Below, piece by piece: positions 1-8,195 of a stretch of DNA of 64,000 nucleotides; position 1 is the first letter of the stretch, and each line of letters begins with the position of its first letter. Location of the stretch: contig NZ_JABAIA010000001.1 of the NCBI RefSeq assembly GCF_012641275.1, forward strand, positions 2,728,001 to 2,792,000. Reading direction: 5' to 3'. The notes beneath the pieces are model-generated. The model searched no databases, had not been told where the DNA came from, and saw nothing but the letters and a program-made list of their open reading frames with translations. Source of the DNA: Chitinophaga varians (GTDB lineage: Bacteria; Bacteroidota; Bacteroidia; Chitinophagales; Chitinophagaceae). Position numbers and translations under genes: made by a program.

Positions 1-39
1 ATGTACAAATAGCCGCTACCAAAATAACACTTTAAAATA

Positions 40-402
40 ATGAAAGATTATATACTTGATAAAATACTAAATGAGATGCTTGAGCAGTCCGCAACTGGTA
101 AATCATCATTTGGTCTGGAATTTCTTGAATCCTTAGGTAGGGAGTATACAGATATGAAACTCATACGGTATTTAGAGCATAAGGGATATATTAAAATGTA
201 TACCTTTCCTTCTGCCCCCTTTTGGGAAATGCAGTTGACGATGGAAGGGCGATTTTTTACTTCCCAAGGAGGCTTTTCAAAAGACCGTCTTAACCACGAA
301 GAAAATAGGAGATACAATAAATTGATCTTTCGCATAGCCTTGTGGACGTTGATAATTACGGCAGCCGCCTTTGTGGTTGCAGCAATCAGCTTATTTAGAT
401 AA
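40..402 (+). CDS. Small membrane-anchored hypothetical protein
   Basis: 120 aa, not recognised. The first ~75 residues are soluble and alternate predicted helices with a short 'LTMEGRFF' strand, which could be a small winged-helix-like fold (inference only). Residues ~97-118 form one strongly hydrophobic segment followed by a short tail ending in LFR, so the protein is probably tail-anchored in the inner membrane with the soluble part in the cytoplasm. It is more AT-rich than the genes downstream and lies next to a tRNA gene, so a recent arrival is possible but not shown. The ATG at 40 is the only good start inside the window. Confidence 0.6.
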   Translation: MKDYILDKILNEMLEQSATGKSSFGLEFLESLGREYTDMKLIRYLEHKGYIKMYTFPSAPFWEMQLTMEGRFFTSQGGFSKDRLNHEENRRYNKLIFRIALWTLIITAAAFVVAAISLFR

Positions 403-457
403 TAAGTGATTAACTATTTGTCATTTTTCCGTAAAACCATTTCAGCCTCCGCTCCCG

Positions 458-481
458 AAAACATGTATCAAAACATGTATC
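458..481. repeat. 12-bp tandem duplication
   Basis: The 12-mer AAAACATGTATC occurs twice head to tail, about 50 bp from the 3' end of the tRNA gene. The core ACATGT is itself palindromic. No function can be assigned. Confidence 0.6.
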
Positions 482-485
482 AAAT

Positions 486-523
486 GAAAAAAGGCTCCCA
501 ACGCATCCGCGCTGAAAGCCTTT
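486..523 (-). terminator. Terminator of the tRNA-Met gene
   Basis: Read on the minus strand, AAAGGCT pairs with AGCCTTT across a ~20-nt loop and is followed by a T-run. It lies directly downstream of the minus-strand tRNA. Confidence 0.6.
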
Positions 524-532
524 AGTGTAGTG

Positions 533-606
533 TGCTCCCACCAGGGCATGATCCTGGGACCCCTTGATTATGAGTCAAGTGCTCTAACCAACTGAGCTAT
601 AGGAGC
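533..606 (-). tRNA. tRNA with CAT anticodon (tRNA-Met)
   Basis: The minus strand folds as a complete 74-nt cloverleaf. The acceptor stem GCTCCTA pairs with TGGGAGC (one G-T pair) with discriminator A at 533. The D arm contains AGCTCAGTTGGTTAGAGC. The anticodon loop is CTCATAA with CAT at 572-570, and the T arm is intact. CCA is not encoded. CAT could mean elongator Met, initiator Met or lysidine-modified Ile. The paired first base (G1-C72) argues against initiator, so elongator Met is favoured, with Ile2 not excluded. Confidence 0.93.
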
Positions 607-646
607 GGTTCCGAAGAACAGGGGGATTCCCTTTTTCAAGGGACGG

Positions 647-654
647 CAAAGTTA
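647..654 (-). promoter_or_regulatory. -7 promoter box of the tRNA gene
   Basis: TAACTTTG on the minus strand matches the Bacteroidota -7 consensus TAnnTTTG exactly, ~40 nt upstream of the tRNA 5' end. Confidence 0.6.
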
Positions 655-740
655 ATTATTTCCCCGAATTATCCTAAATTTTTTTTAACTGTGGGCACGG
701 GTACGCCTATACTGTAAAAAATCTGCTTTCTTTGTATACT

Positions 741-1367
741 ATGAAAGGCATAAAAAATATCATCTTCGACCTGGGTGGGGTGATTCTTAATATCAATTAT
801 CAGCTGACCCGTGAGGCTTTTACGGCATTGGGCGTGCAACATTTTGAGCAGTTATATAACCAGTTCAAGGGTTCGCGGTTATTCGACAACCTGGAAACGG
901 GGCATATCACACCGGAAGCATTTGTGGCGGAAATGAAGAAACATGTCGCCGAAGGGGTAACGGAGGAGCAGATCATTGCGGCATGGAATGCCATGTTGCT
1001 GGACTTTCCCCTGCAACGTTTACAGTTGCTGCAACAGTTAAGGCAACATTATGGCATGTATCTGCTGAGCAATACGAACGCCATCCATCTGGAAACATTC
1101 AACAAAATGCTGCAGGACACAAGAGGCATTCCGTCGCTGGCGGTGTTTTTCGATAAGGCGTATTATTCCCATCTGATGGGCCACCGGAAACCGGACCGTG
1201 AATCTTACCAGATGGTGCTGGACGAGAACGGGCTAAAAGCGGAAGAGACATTATTTATTGATGATACGTTGCCCAATATAGAAGGGGCGAAGGTGGTGGG
1301 GTTACAGACACTCCACCTGCAGGCGCCGAAAACGATACTGGATATTTTCAGGCCGCAGAACGGCTGA
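741..1367 (+). CDS. HAD-superfamily phosphatase
   Basis: 208 aa. Motif I is FDLGGV near the N terminus; the usual DxD reads D-L-G, as in the FDLGGV branch of HAD-IA proteins in which the second acid is replaced by G. Motif II is 'LLSNTN' around residue 115, a lysine follows in 'GHRKPD', and motif III is 'LFIDDTLPNIEGA' around residue 180. A cytoplasmic hydrolase of small phosphate esters is likely; the substrate cannot be read from the sequence. I chose the ATG at 741 over an in-frame TTG at 732 because homology begins at MKGIKNIIFD. A bidirectional terminator follows 10 bp after the stop. Confidence 0.85.
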   Translation: MKGIKNIIFDLGGVILNINYQLTREAFTALGVQHFEQLYNQFKGSRLFDNLETGHITPEAFVAEMKKHVAEGVTEEQIIAAWNAMLLDFPLQRLQLLQQLRQHYGMYLLSNTNAIHLETFNKMLQDTRGIPSLAVFFDKAYYSHLMGHRKPDRESYQMVLDENGLKAEETLFIDDTLPNIEGAKVVGLQTLHLQAPKTILDIFRPQNG

Positions 1368-1377
1368 TGATAATGAA

Positions 1378-1401
1378 AAAGGCCGCAATGATGCGGCCTT
1401 T
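1378..1401. terminator. Bidirectional terminator
   Basis: AAAGGCCGCA-atga-TGCGGCCTTT is a perfect 10-bp stem with A/T runs on both sides, between two convergent genes whose stops are 37 bp apart. Confidence 0.85.
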
Positions 1402-1403
1402 CT

Positions 1404-1652
1404 TTATTTGATTTCTTCAAAGTCGATGTAATCGTCTCTTTTCGGCGGTTTGGGTGCCGGCCCCTGGGAGGACTGTCCCTGGCCATAGTTATGGGCTGAC
1501 TGTTGCTCCTCATACTGCTGGCGCATGTGTTGCTGGATGTCGTTCATCTGTTTACGAACCGCCTTGGTGGACCTGTAAACCGGTATGATAAACTCAAATA
1601 CCAGCTTGTACAGCAGCCACGCAAAAAACATGTATAGTAAAAATCTCAACAT
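1404..1652 (-). CDS. DUF4834-type small membrane protein
   Basis: 82 aa. One N-terminal transmembrane segment (residues ~3-24, 'LLYMFFAWLLYKLVFEFIIPVY') is followed by a basic/amphipathic helix and a Gln-rich linker. The C terminus 'RDDYIDFEEIK' is acidic. This layout, with a conserved acidic YIDFEEIK-like end, matches the Bacteroidota DUF4834 family of unknown function. The start codon lies only 7 nt after an exact -7 promoter box, so the mRNA is probably nearly leaderless. Confidence 0.75.
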   Translation of the reverse strand: MLRFLLYMFFAWLLYKLVFEFIIPVYRSTKAVRKQMNDIQQHMRQQYEEQQSAHNYGQGQSSQGPAPKPPKRDDYIDFEEIK

Positions 1653-1659
1653 AATGCGA

Positions 1660-1667
1660 CAAAGGTA
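1660..1667 (-). promoter_or_regulatory. -7 box of the DUF4834 gene
   Basis: TACCTTTG on the minus strand, exact TAnnTTTG, 7 nt before the ATG. Confidence 0.65.
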
Positions 1668-1701
1668 GCGGATTATCTTTCCGGAGACCGGATAATCCGC
1701 T
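1667..1701 (-). terminator. Hairpin after the TM2-domain gene
   Basis: AGCGGATTATC pairs with GATAATCCGCT (11 bp). On the minus strand it follows the TM2 gene and directly abuts the next promoter box, so it probably insulates the two units. The T-run is short and partly formed by the promoter box itself. Confidence 0.55.
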
Positions 1702-1728
1702 GATTTTAAGGTTTCTTTAACGTTGCTT

Positions 1729-2082
1729 TCAGGACAATCCCAGCAGCGCAGCGCTCGTCAGCGCTTCCTTTTTATTGTATTCCCAGGTCAGCTTACGGTG
1801 GTTCGCGGCGTCAATGATGGTACCTACGAAGCAAAAGCCCAAAGTCACCAGGTAGAGAATGCCCATGGCGATCTGGTTGAGCACAAAGCGCTGGATCCCA
1901 GCGGTGCCTATCAGTCCGATCAGGCAACAGATCAGGATCATCTGGGGATCTTTCCGGCGGGACTGGTACAAGGCCAGGAAACGTTGTTTGTTGTCAGTAC
2001 TGTAGCTTTTTGTCAGCTCCTGTAGCCACAACATTTCCTCCTGTTCGATGCCCGGCAACATGGCAAATGAATAATCAGACAT
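1729..2082 (-). CDS. TM2-domain membrane protein
   Basis: 117 aa. The N-terminal ~45 residues are soluble. A TM2 domain follows: a hydrophobic hairpin (residues ~49-68 and ~73-93) with the G-x-x-(R/D)-F pattern 'GTAGIQRFVLNQIAMGILYLVTLGF' split over the turn, then 'GTIIDAANHRKLTWEYN'. TM2 proteins span the inner membrane twice; the bacterial role is unknown. It lies 6 bp downstream of the DUF2752 gene on the same strand, and TM2 and DUF2752 genes often occur together in this phylum, which suggests a shared function. Confidence 0.85.
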   Translation of the reverse strand: MSDYSFAMLPGIEQEEMLWLQELTKSYSTDNKQRFLALYQSRRKDPQMILICCLIGLIGTAGIQRFVLNQIAMGILYLVTLGFCFVGTIIDAANHRKLTWEYNKKEALTSAALLGLS

Positions 2083-2088
2083 AACGAT

Positions 2089-2385
2089 TTATTGTAATTT
2101 AAATTCTGCGTATTGGAACCGTGCCACCTGGACGGTCCGGTAAATCAGCATTACTACCGTAACGGGTGCTAACCAGTGGTGGTGAACGGCTTCCTGCCAC
2201 CGGCCATGCAGAAAAAAGTGGATTCCGTGGCCCAGCCCGCAGCCGGGACAGAAAGGAATACCGATATTTTTAAACAGGCACAGGGAGGGCTGACCGGCAG
2301 CCGGGTCCAGAAAAAATAAACATATCAGCCCTGCCGGCCAGGCCAGCAATTCCAGATGTAACTTTTTCAGGAATGTAAATATCAT
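2089..2385 (-). CDS. DUF2752 membrane protein
   Basis: 98 aa with the DUF2752 signature 'PFCPGCGLGHGIHFFLHGRWQEA' broken across residues ~45-67; the two cysteines in C-P-G-C-G are the family hallmark. Hydrophobic segments lie at residues ~12-30 and ~74-88. Function unknown. It is first in a two-gene minus-strand unit with the TM2 gene and diverges from rimP. Confidence 0.85.
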   Translation of the reverse strand: MIFTFLKKLHLELLAWPAGLICLFFLDPAAGQPSLCLFKNIGIPFCPGCGLGHGIHFFLHGRWQEAVHHHWLAPVTVVMLIYRTVQVARFQYAEFKLQ

Positions 2386-2453
2386 TAAAAAAAATTAAAT
2401 ATGTTATCCAGATGGGGCTGCTTGCGGTCTTGAATTCTCTTCAAGTTAAAGAT

Positions 2454-2486
2454 TTTGTTTTTCAATTAAAATAATTTGTAGATTTG
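2454..2486 (+). promoter_or_regulatory. Promoter of rimP-nusA-infB
   Basis: TTTG at 2454-2457, a 21-nt spacer, then an exact TAnnTTTG box (TAGATTTG, 2479-2486). Transcription should start near 2491, leaving a ~55-nt leader. Confidence 0.7.
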
Positions 2487-2508
2487 CATCAGGAAAAATG
2501 ATTCAAAC

Positions 2509-2543
2509 GAAGGGGACGGGAGAACGTCCCCTTCTCGTTTTTT
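2509..2543 (+). terminator. Terminator-like hairpin in the rimP leader (attenuator candidate)
   Basis: GAAGGGGACG pairs perfectly with CGTCCCCTTC (10 bp, 6-nt loop) and is followed by TCGTTTTTTG. This has full intrinsic-terminator form but sits between the promoter and the rimP ATG at 2546, so the operon must be read through it. Confidence 0.75.
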
Positions 2544-2545
2544 GT

Positions 2546-3010
2546 ATGGCAAACGAACAAGTGATAAAAGCTATCCGGGACCTGGCAGAAGGACTGCTGG
2601 CTAACGATCCCGACAATTTTTTGGTAGACATCAGGATAAAACCCACCAATAACGTAAAACTCTTTATAGATGGGGATAAGGGGATACCAGTAGACAAACT
2701 GGTGTCTTTCAACCGTAAACTCTACGCACTGCTGGAAACCAGTGAGCTCTTTCCTGACAACGATTTCTCCCTGGAAGTTTCTTCCCCCGGGCTGGACGAG
2801 CCCCTGAAGCTGCACAGACAATACCTGAAAAACATTGGCCGCAAAGTGGAGGTCACCCTCCTTGACGGTGCAGTGAAAGAAGGTACATTGCTGGCGGTTA
2901 CGGATGACTCCATCACCATCGAGGAAACAATCGGCAAAAAGAAAGAAACCAAACAAACCGAATTAACACTAAATGAAATAAAGCACACCAAAGTGTGCAT
3001 CGTGTTTTAA
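2546..3010 (+). CDS. rimP: Ribosome maturation factor RimP
   Basis: 154 aa, normal family length. It shows the two-domain RimP layout: an N-terminal alpha/beta domain with 'FLVDIRI...LFIDGDKGI' and the 'LEVSSPGLDEPLK' family motif around residues 82-94, then an SH3-like C-terminal domain ('VEVTLLDGAVKEGTLLAV...'). RimP assists late 30S subunit assembly. Order rimP-nusA-infB is the classical bacterial operon. The ATG at 2546 is preferred over 2498 because homology begins there and the upstream part would translate through the leader hairpin. nusA starts 16 bp downstream. Confidence 0.95.
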   Translation: MANEQVIKAIRDLAEGLLANDPDNFLVDIRIKPTNNVKLFIDGDKGIPVDKLVSFNRKLYALLETSELFPDNDFSLEVSSPGLDEPLKLHRQYLKNIGRKVEVTLLDGAVKEGTLLAVTDDSITIEETIGKKKETKQTELTLNEIKHTKVCIVF

Positions 3011-3026
3011 AATATAATACATAAAC

Positions 3027-4274
3027 ATGGCTAGTATTAACCTGATTGAGTCATTCACCGAGTTTAAGGAGGCGGAAAACATTGACCGCCCTACGTTGAT
3101 GAAGGTATTGGAAGATGTGTTCAAAACACTGCTGCGAAAGAAGTATGGCTCAGATGAGAATTTTGACGTGATCGTAAATACAGAGAAAGGTGACCTTGAA
3201 ATATTACGCCGCCGCACTATCGTGTCTGACGGTGAAGTGGAAGATGACAATGCGCAGATCGCCTACTCAGAGGCCATTAAAATTGAACCGGACTACCAGA
3301 TTGGGGAAGATCTTTATGAAGAAGTAGAGATCCTCGACTTCGGCCGCAGGGCTATCCTCGCCGCCAAACAAACCCTCTCCGCCCGTATCGGTGACCTGAA
3401 AAAGAACATCCTGGTAAAGAAATACGCCGACAAAGCCGGCGAAATTGTTACCGGGGAAGTATACCAGGTTTGGAAAAAAGAAGTTTTATTGCTTGATGAT
3501 GAAGGGAATGAGTTAATTTTGCCCAAATCTGAACAGATTCCGACAGATTATTTCAAGAAAGGAGAAAATGTTAGAGCGGTAGTAAAGAAAGTGGAAATGA
3601 AAAACAACGCGCCACTCATCATTCTTTCCCGTACACATCCATCCTTCCTGGCTAAATTGCTGGAAATTGAAGTGCCTGAGATATTTGACGGCCTGATCGT
3701 GATCAAGAAAATTGTCCGCGAACCCGGTGAAAGAGCAAAAGTGGCCGTTGAATCCTACGATGACCGTATCGACCCGGTAGGCGCCTGCGTAGGTATGAAA
3801 GGTAGCCGCATCCACGGCATCGTGCGCGAACTCAGAAACGAAAATATCGATATCATTAACTATACTACCAACATCCAGCTGTTGATTCAACGCTCCCTCA
3901 CACCAGCCCGGATCAGCCGCATGGAAGTAGATAGCGAAAACAAATACGCTTCCGTTTACCTCAACCCTGACCAGGTATCACTGGCCATCGGTAAAAAAGG
4001 CGTTAACATCAAACTCGCCTGCGAACTCACAGGCTTCGAAATTGATGTCTTCCGTGACGAAGCGCAGGAACAAGCCGAATTTGATATCGATCTGGAAGAA
4101 TTCTCAGATGAAATCGAAGAATGGATCATTGATGAGCTGAAAAGAATAGGTTGTGACACTGCCCGCAGCGTATTGGAGCTGACCACTGAAGAACTGGTTC
4201 GCCGTTCAGATCTGGAAGAAGAGACAGTGCAGGATATAAGAAGAATATTACAGGAAGAGTTTGACAAAGAATAA
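3027..4274 (+). CDS. nusA: Transcription termination/antitermination factor NusA
   Basis: 415 aa. In order: an N-terminal RNA-polymerase-binding domain (to ~125), an S1 domain (~130-200, '[17 protein letters not shown]'), and two KH domains (~200-345) including '[19 protein letters not shown]' and '[20 protein letters not shown]', each with the GxxG loop. A short acidic C-terminal helical region follows ('[18 protein letters not shown]...'). NusA acts on elongating RNA polymerase in pausing, termination and antitermination. It is the second gene of the operon, so the leader terminator could be a target for feedback by NusA, as known for enterobacterial nusA operons (inference). Confidence 0.96.
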   Translation: MASINLIESFTEFKEAENIDRPTLMKVLEDVFKTLLRKKYGSDENFDVIVNTEKGDLEILRRRTIVSDGEVEDDNAQIAYSEAIKIEPDYQIGEDLYEEVEILDFGRRAILAAKQTLSARIGDLKKNILVKKYADKAGEIVTGEVYQVWKKEVLLLDDEGNELILPKSEQIPTDYFKKGENVRAVVKKVEMKNNAPLIILSRTHPSFLAKLLEIEVPEIFDGLIVIKKIVREPGERAKVAVESYDDRIDPVGACVGMKGSRIHGIVRELRNENIDIINYTTNIQLLIQRSLTPARISRMEVDSENKYASVYLNPDQVSLAIGKKGVNIKLACELTGFEIDVFRDEAQEQAEFDIDLEEFSDEIEEWIIDELKRIGCDTARSVLELTTEELVRRSDLEEETVQDIRRILQEEFDKE

Positions 4275-4359
4275 AGCCCAGCCAGAAACCTTCCCAGGTA
4301 AAGGGCTTATTAGAAGGGGAATTGATTTTTTCGAGTTATTGTTTAAACGTAAAAAAACA

Positions 4360-4380
4360 TCCCGTTTGGAAGAAACGGGA
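4360..4380 (+). other. Hairpin upstream of the infB start
   Basis: TCCCGTTT-ggaag-AAACGGGA, a perfect 8-bp stem in the 130-nt gap between the nusA stop and the infB ATG, ending 24 nt before the ATG. There is no T-run on the plus strand, so it is more likely an RNA-processing or translational element than a terminator. Confidence 0.5.
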
Positions 4381-4404
4381 AACAGGGGAGGCCCGAAATA
4401 CGAT

Positions 4405-7400
4405 ATGCCTGAAACAACAAACAACACACCACGATTGCTGGCTGCAGCCAAAGAGTTTAATATTGGTAAGGAAACCCTCATCGATTTCCTTAGCAATAAA
4501 GGCTTCGATATGGGCGGCTTTGGATCTCCAAATGCCCGCCTTACGGCTGTCATGTACTCAGCCCTGCAGTCGGAATTCCAACAGGACAAGGCTAACAAAC
4601 GCAAAAGCGACCAGATAGCCCTGCCCAAAGGAAGCGTGTTAGAAACAAAGATGAAGAAGGAGAAAGAGGAAGCAGAGGCTGCGGCAAAAAAGAACCTGAA
4701 AGAAAAAGATGAGGCTGCACCCGTAGCGGAAGCTCCCAAAGCTGAACAAGCCCCCGAACCTAAACAGGAACCTGTGAAGGAAACGCCTAAAAAGGAACCT
4801 CAGGCGGCTGCTCCGGCTCAACCAACACCCCCTCCGGTAAAAGAAAAAGAGGAAGCCAAGCCTAAACAAGAACCTCCGGCTGTTACAGCTCCCCCTGTTG
4901 CGGAAGTTCCAAAAGCACCGGCACCTCCCGCTGAACCAGAAGTGGTGAAAACAGAATCTCCTAAGATTAACGGCCCGAAAGTCATCACCACGATAGACCT
5001 GGACGCCCTTAACCGTAATAAAAAACCCGCTGCCAAAAAAGAACCGGAAGAAAAACCGGCTCCTCAACAAACAGCAGCACCTGCTCCCAAAGAGGAAAAA
5101 CCACAACCGGTCACCCCTCCCGTAGCAGCTAAACCGGAAGAAAAACCGGAACCCACGCCGGCACCAGTTGCCCCCCCCGTTGCAAAACAGGAAGACGTGG
5201 AAAAAGCAGCGCCCAAAGCGGAAAAAGCTGAAACAGCCCCCGCTCCGCCAGCAGAGAAAGTAGCGCAAACAGTTAAAACCGATACGACAGAAAAAACGGA
5301 AAAAGCCGCACCGGTTGAAGATAAACCTGTAGTTAACAAAGTGGAAGAAGTATTACAAGAGGCAAAACCGGCTGCAGTCAAAGAACCGGCTAACATTCCT
5401 GTTAAACAGCCCGTAAAGGAAGAACAACGCAACATTCCGCCTGCCCCCGCTGCTGAAAACACCCAGACTCCTCCTCAACCGGAAGAGCCTACCGTGATCA
5501 GTAACATCCAGGCCGAAAAATTGACCGGCCCGAAAGTAATCGGCAAAATCGAACTGCCCGTTCAGTCCGACAGACGCGATAACAATAAAGGCAATTTCAA
5601 CCGCGATGAAAAACGTAAACGTAAACGTATCATCGTAGAGAAAAAACCTGAACCCATCCAGCCGAAAGACTTCAAGGAAGGCGGCCAGCAAGGTGGCGGC
5701 GGTAACCGTCCGCACCACGAAAACCGCGATAATCGCGGCGATAACCGTGGCGGTGATAATCGTGGCGGCAACAGAAGCCATGGCGATAACCGTAACCAGG
5801 GCGGCGGCACCCAGGGTGGTGATAACCGTAACCGTCAGGGCGGCCAGCAAGGTACCGGCTTCAACAGAGGCGGCAACCAGCAAGGCGGCGGCTTCAACAG
5901 AGGCCAGGGCCAACAAGGCGGCCAGGGTGGAAACAGACAAGGTGGCCAACAAGGCGGCTTCAACAGACAAGGCGGCCAGGGCGGAAACAGACCAGGCTTC
6001 AACAGGCCCGGCCAGGGCGGAAACTTCCGTCCGGGTGGTGCCCGCGGCGCTGATGATAAACGCACTGCTGAAGAAAAGGAAATCGATAAAAACGAAATCC
6101 AGAATAAAATCAAGGAAACCATGGCCAAACTCGGTGGCGGCGGTCGCGGTAAAAACGTGAAAGCCAAACACCGTAGGGAAAAACGCGAGGAAAGAGCCAG
6201 CCAGAAAGCCAGAGAAGGCGCTGAAGACAACAAACTCCAGGTAACGGAATTTGTTTCTGTGAGCGAGCTCGCCAACCTTATGGACGTTAGCTTCGCTGAA
6301 GTTATCTCCAAATGTATGGGCCTTGGTATCATGGTATCCATCAACCAACGCCTCGACGCGGAAGTAATCGAACTGGTAGCCGGCGAATTTGGCTACGAAG
6401 TGGAATTCATCGGCCTCGACGCAGCGGAAGACTCCGAAGAAGAAGAAGACGTAGACGCACCGGAAGATCTGCAGCCCCGCGCTCCGATCGTTACCATCAT
6501 GGGTCACGTTGACCACGGTAAAACATCACTGCTCGACTATATCCGCAACGCCAACGTGGTAGCGGGTGAAGCCGGCGGTATCACCCAGCACATCGGTGCT
6601 TACCAGGTAACTACTGCCAACGGCAAAAAAATCACCTTCCTCGATACCCCCGGCCACGAAGCATTTACGGCCATGCGTGCCCGCGGTGCCAAAGCCGCCG
6701 ACATCGCGGTGATCGTGATCGCTGCCGATGACGCCATCATGCCACAAACACGTGAAGCGATCTCCCACTCACAGGCCGCAGGCCTCCCAATGGTGTTCGC
6801 TATCAACAAAGTGGACAAAGACGGCGCCAACCCGGAAAAAATCAAGGAACAACTGGCCCAGCTGAACCTCCTCGTCGAAGACTGGGGCGGTAAATACCAA
6901 AGCCAGGAAATATCCGCTAAAAGCGGCCTCAATATCGACGTCCTGCTGGAAAAAATCCTGCTGGAAGCGGAACTGCTCGACCTGAAAGCCAACCCGGACC
7001 GCGAAGGCTCCGGTAGCATCGTGGAAGCATCTCTCGATAAAGGCCGTGGATACGTGGCCTCCCTGCTGGTACAAAACGGTACCCTCCGCCAGGGCGACAC
7101 GATCGTGTCCGGCTCCTTCTACGGTAAAATCAAAGCCATGTTCAACGAACGCGGCCAACGTATGGATGAAGCAGGTCCTTCTATGCCGGTACAGGTGCTC
7201 GGCCTCAATGGCGCACCACAAGCCGGTGAGAAATTCAAAATGTACGAAGACGAATCTGAAGCAAAAGAAACCGCTAACCGCAGAGCACAGATCGTCCGCG
7301 AACAAGGTATCCGTACCAAAAAACATATCACCCTCGATGAAATCGGCCGCAGGCTGGCTCTGGGTAACTTTAAACAGCTCAACCTCATCATCAAGGCCGA

Positions 7401-7980
7401 CTTTGACGGCTCTGTGGAAGCATTGAGCGACTCCCTCCAGAAACTGTCTACCGAAGAAATCGTTATCAGTATCGTACACAAAGCAGTAGGTCAGATCACC
7501 GAATCCGACGTCCTGCTCGCTACTGCCTCCGACGCTATCATCCTCGGTTTCCAGGTGCGTCCTTCTTCCCAGGCTGCCAAACTTGCGGAAAAAGAAAACA
7601 TCGAAATCCGCAACTACTCCATCATCTACGACGCGATCGACGAGATCAAGAGCGCGATGGAAGGGATGCTGGAACCCAAAATCGAGAAAAAAGTGGTGTG
7701 CAACGTACAAGTGCGCGAAACTTACAAATTCGACAAGGTTACAGTGGCAGGCTGCTTCGTTCTCGATGGCAAGCTGACCAGAAACACCCGCATCAACGTG
7801 GTACGCGACGGTATCGTAGTCCATACAGGCGAACTCGGCTCCCTCAAACGTTATAAAGACGACGTGAAAGAAGTGGCCGCTAACATGGAGTGCGGTCTGA
7901 GTATCCGCGGATACAGCGACCTGAGACCAGACGATATCATCGAAGGTTTCGAAGAGGTGGAAGTAAAAAGAACTCTCTAA
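4405..7980 (+). CDS. infB: Translation initiation factor IF-2
   Basis: 1191 aa, longer than the usual ~890-1000. The N-terminal helix-turn-helix ('[20 protein letters not shown]') is followed by ~370 residues rich in Pro/Ala/Lys/Glu, then a Gly/Arg/Asn/Gln-rich stretch (residues ~428-550). A second IF2_N domain follows ('[21 protein letters not shown]' region, ~615). The GTPase begins near residue 695: G1 'GHVDHGKTS' (~699), G3 'DTPGHEAF', G4 'NKVD', G5 'SAKSG'. Domains II-IV follow. It delivers fMet-tRNA to the 30S subunit. The frame is open back to 4261, but ATG 4405 fits the family N terminus. Confidence 0.96.
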   Translation: MPETTNNTPRLLAAAKEFNIGKETLIDFLSNKGFDMGGFGSPNARLTAVMYSALQSEFQQDKANKRKSDQIALPKGSVLETKMKKEKEEAEAAAKKNLKEKDEAAPVAEAPKAEQAPEPKQEPVKETPKKEPQAAAPAQPTPPPVKEKEEAKPKQEPPAVTAPPVAEVPKAPAPPAEPEVVKTESPKINGPKVITTIDLDALNRNKKPAAKKEPEEKPAPQQTAAPAPKEEKPQPVTPPVAAKPEEKPEPTPAPVAPPVAKQEDVEKAAPKAEKAETAPAPPAEKVAQTVKTDTTEKTEKAAPVEDKPVVNKVEEVLQEAKPAAVKEPANIPVKQPVKEEQRNIPPAPAAENTQTPPQPEEPTVISNIQAEKLTGPKVIGKIELPVQSDRRDNNKGNFNRDEKRKRKRIIVEKKPEPIQPKDFKEGGQQGGGGNRPHHENRDNRGDNRGGDNRGGNRSHGDNRNQGGGTQGGDNRNRQGGQQGTGFNRGGNQQGGGFNRGQGQQGGQGGNRQGGQQGGFNRQGGQGGNRPGFNRPGQGGNFRPGGARGADDKRTAEEKEIDKNEIQNKIKETMAKLGGGGRGKNVKAKHRREKREERASQKAREGAEDNKLQVTEFVSVSELANLMDVSFAEVISKCMGLGIMVSINQRLDAEVIELVAGEFGYEVEFIGLDAAEDSEEEEDVDAPEDLQPRAPIVTIMGHVDHGKTSLLDYIRNANVVAGEAGGITQHIGAYQVTTANGKKITFLDTPGHEAFTAMRARGAKAADIAVIVIAADDAIMPQTREAISHSQAAGLPMVFAINKVDKDGANPEKIKEQLAQLNLLVEDWGGKYQSQEISAKSGLNIDVLLEKILLEAELLDLKANPDREGSGSIVEASLDKGRGYVASLLVQNGTLRQGDTIVSGSFYGKIKAMFNERGQRMDEAGPSMPVQVLGLNGAPQAGEKFKMYEDESEAKETANRRAQIVREQGIRTKKHITLDEIGRRLALGNFKQLNLIIKADFDGSVEALSDSLQKLSTEEIVISIVHKAVGQITESDVLLATASDAIILGFQVRPSSQAAKLAEKENIEIRNYSIIYDAIDEIKSAMEGMLEPKIEKKVVCNVQVRETYKFDKVTVAGCFVLDGKLTRNTRINVVRDGIVVHTGELGSLKRYKDDVKEVAANMECGLSIRGYSDLRPDDIIEGFEEVEVKRTL

Positions 7981-7986
7981 TACCCG

Positions 7987-8080
7987 CTTCCCGGTCCCTC
8001 CAGACCGGGAAGTCATAAAAAAAGCTGTCAGAAATGGTGATACCCTCAATATCCCCGCTTTTTGACAGCTTTTTCTTTTA
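7987..8080 (+). terminator. Double hairpin terminator after infB
   Basis: The first stem is CTTCCCGGT/ACCGGGAAG (7987-8012). The second is AAAAAGCTGTCA/TGACAGCTTTTT (8019-8030 with 8063-8074) followed by CTTTTA. It ends the rimP-nusA-infB unit. Confidence 0.8.
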
Positions 8081-8170
8081 TTATCCCTGCCCATCGGCGC
8101 GAAACCAAAGGCTTATCTAAACTTTTGTTAAATCCGTCGATATTAAATACAGTCCTGATCTTTAATTGGT

Positions 8171-8178
8171 TATTTTTG
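8171..8178 (+). promoter_or_regulatory. -7 box of the surA-like gene
   Basis: TATTTTTG, exact TAnnTTTG, 17 nt before the ATG. No clear TTTG at -33. Confidence 0.55.
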
Positions 8179-8195
8179 GATTTTACCGCTATAAT

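Noticed and set aside
5689..6050. Apparent short-repeat array (CRISPR-like look)
   Set aside because: The repeats are in frame, encode Gly/Arg/Gln-rich units of IF-2, vary in length and have no spacers.
6769..8094. 441-codon open frame antisense to infB
   Set aside because: It mirrors the IF-2 GTPase region in the opposite strand, has no recognisable domain, start context or promoter, and arises from the GC-rich codon pattern of infB.
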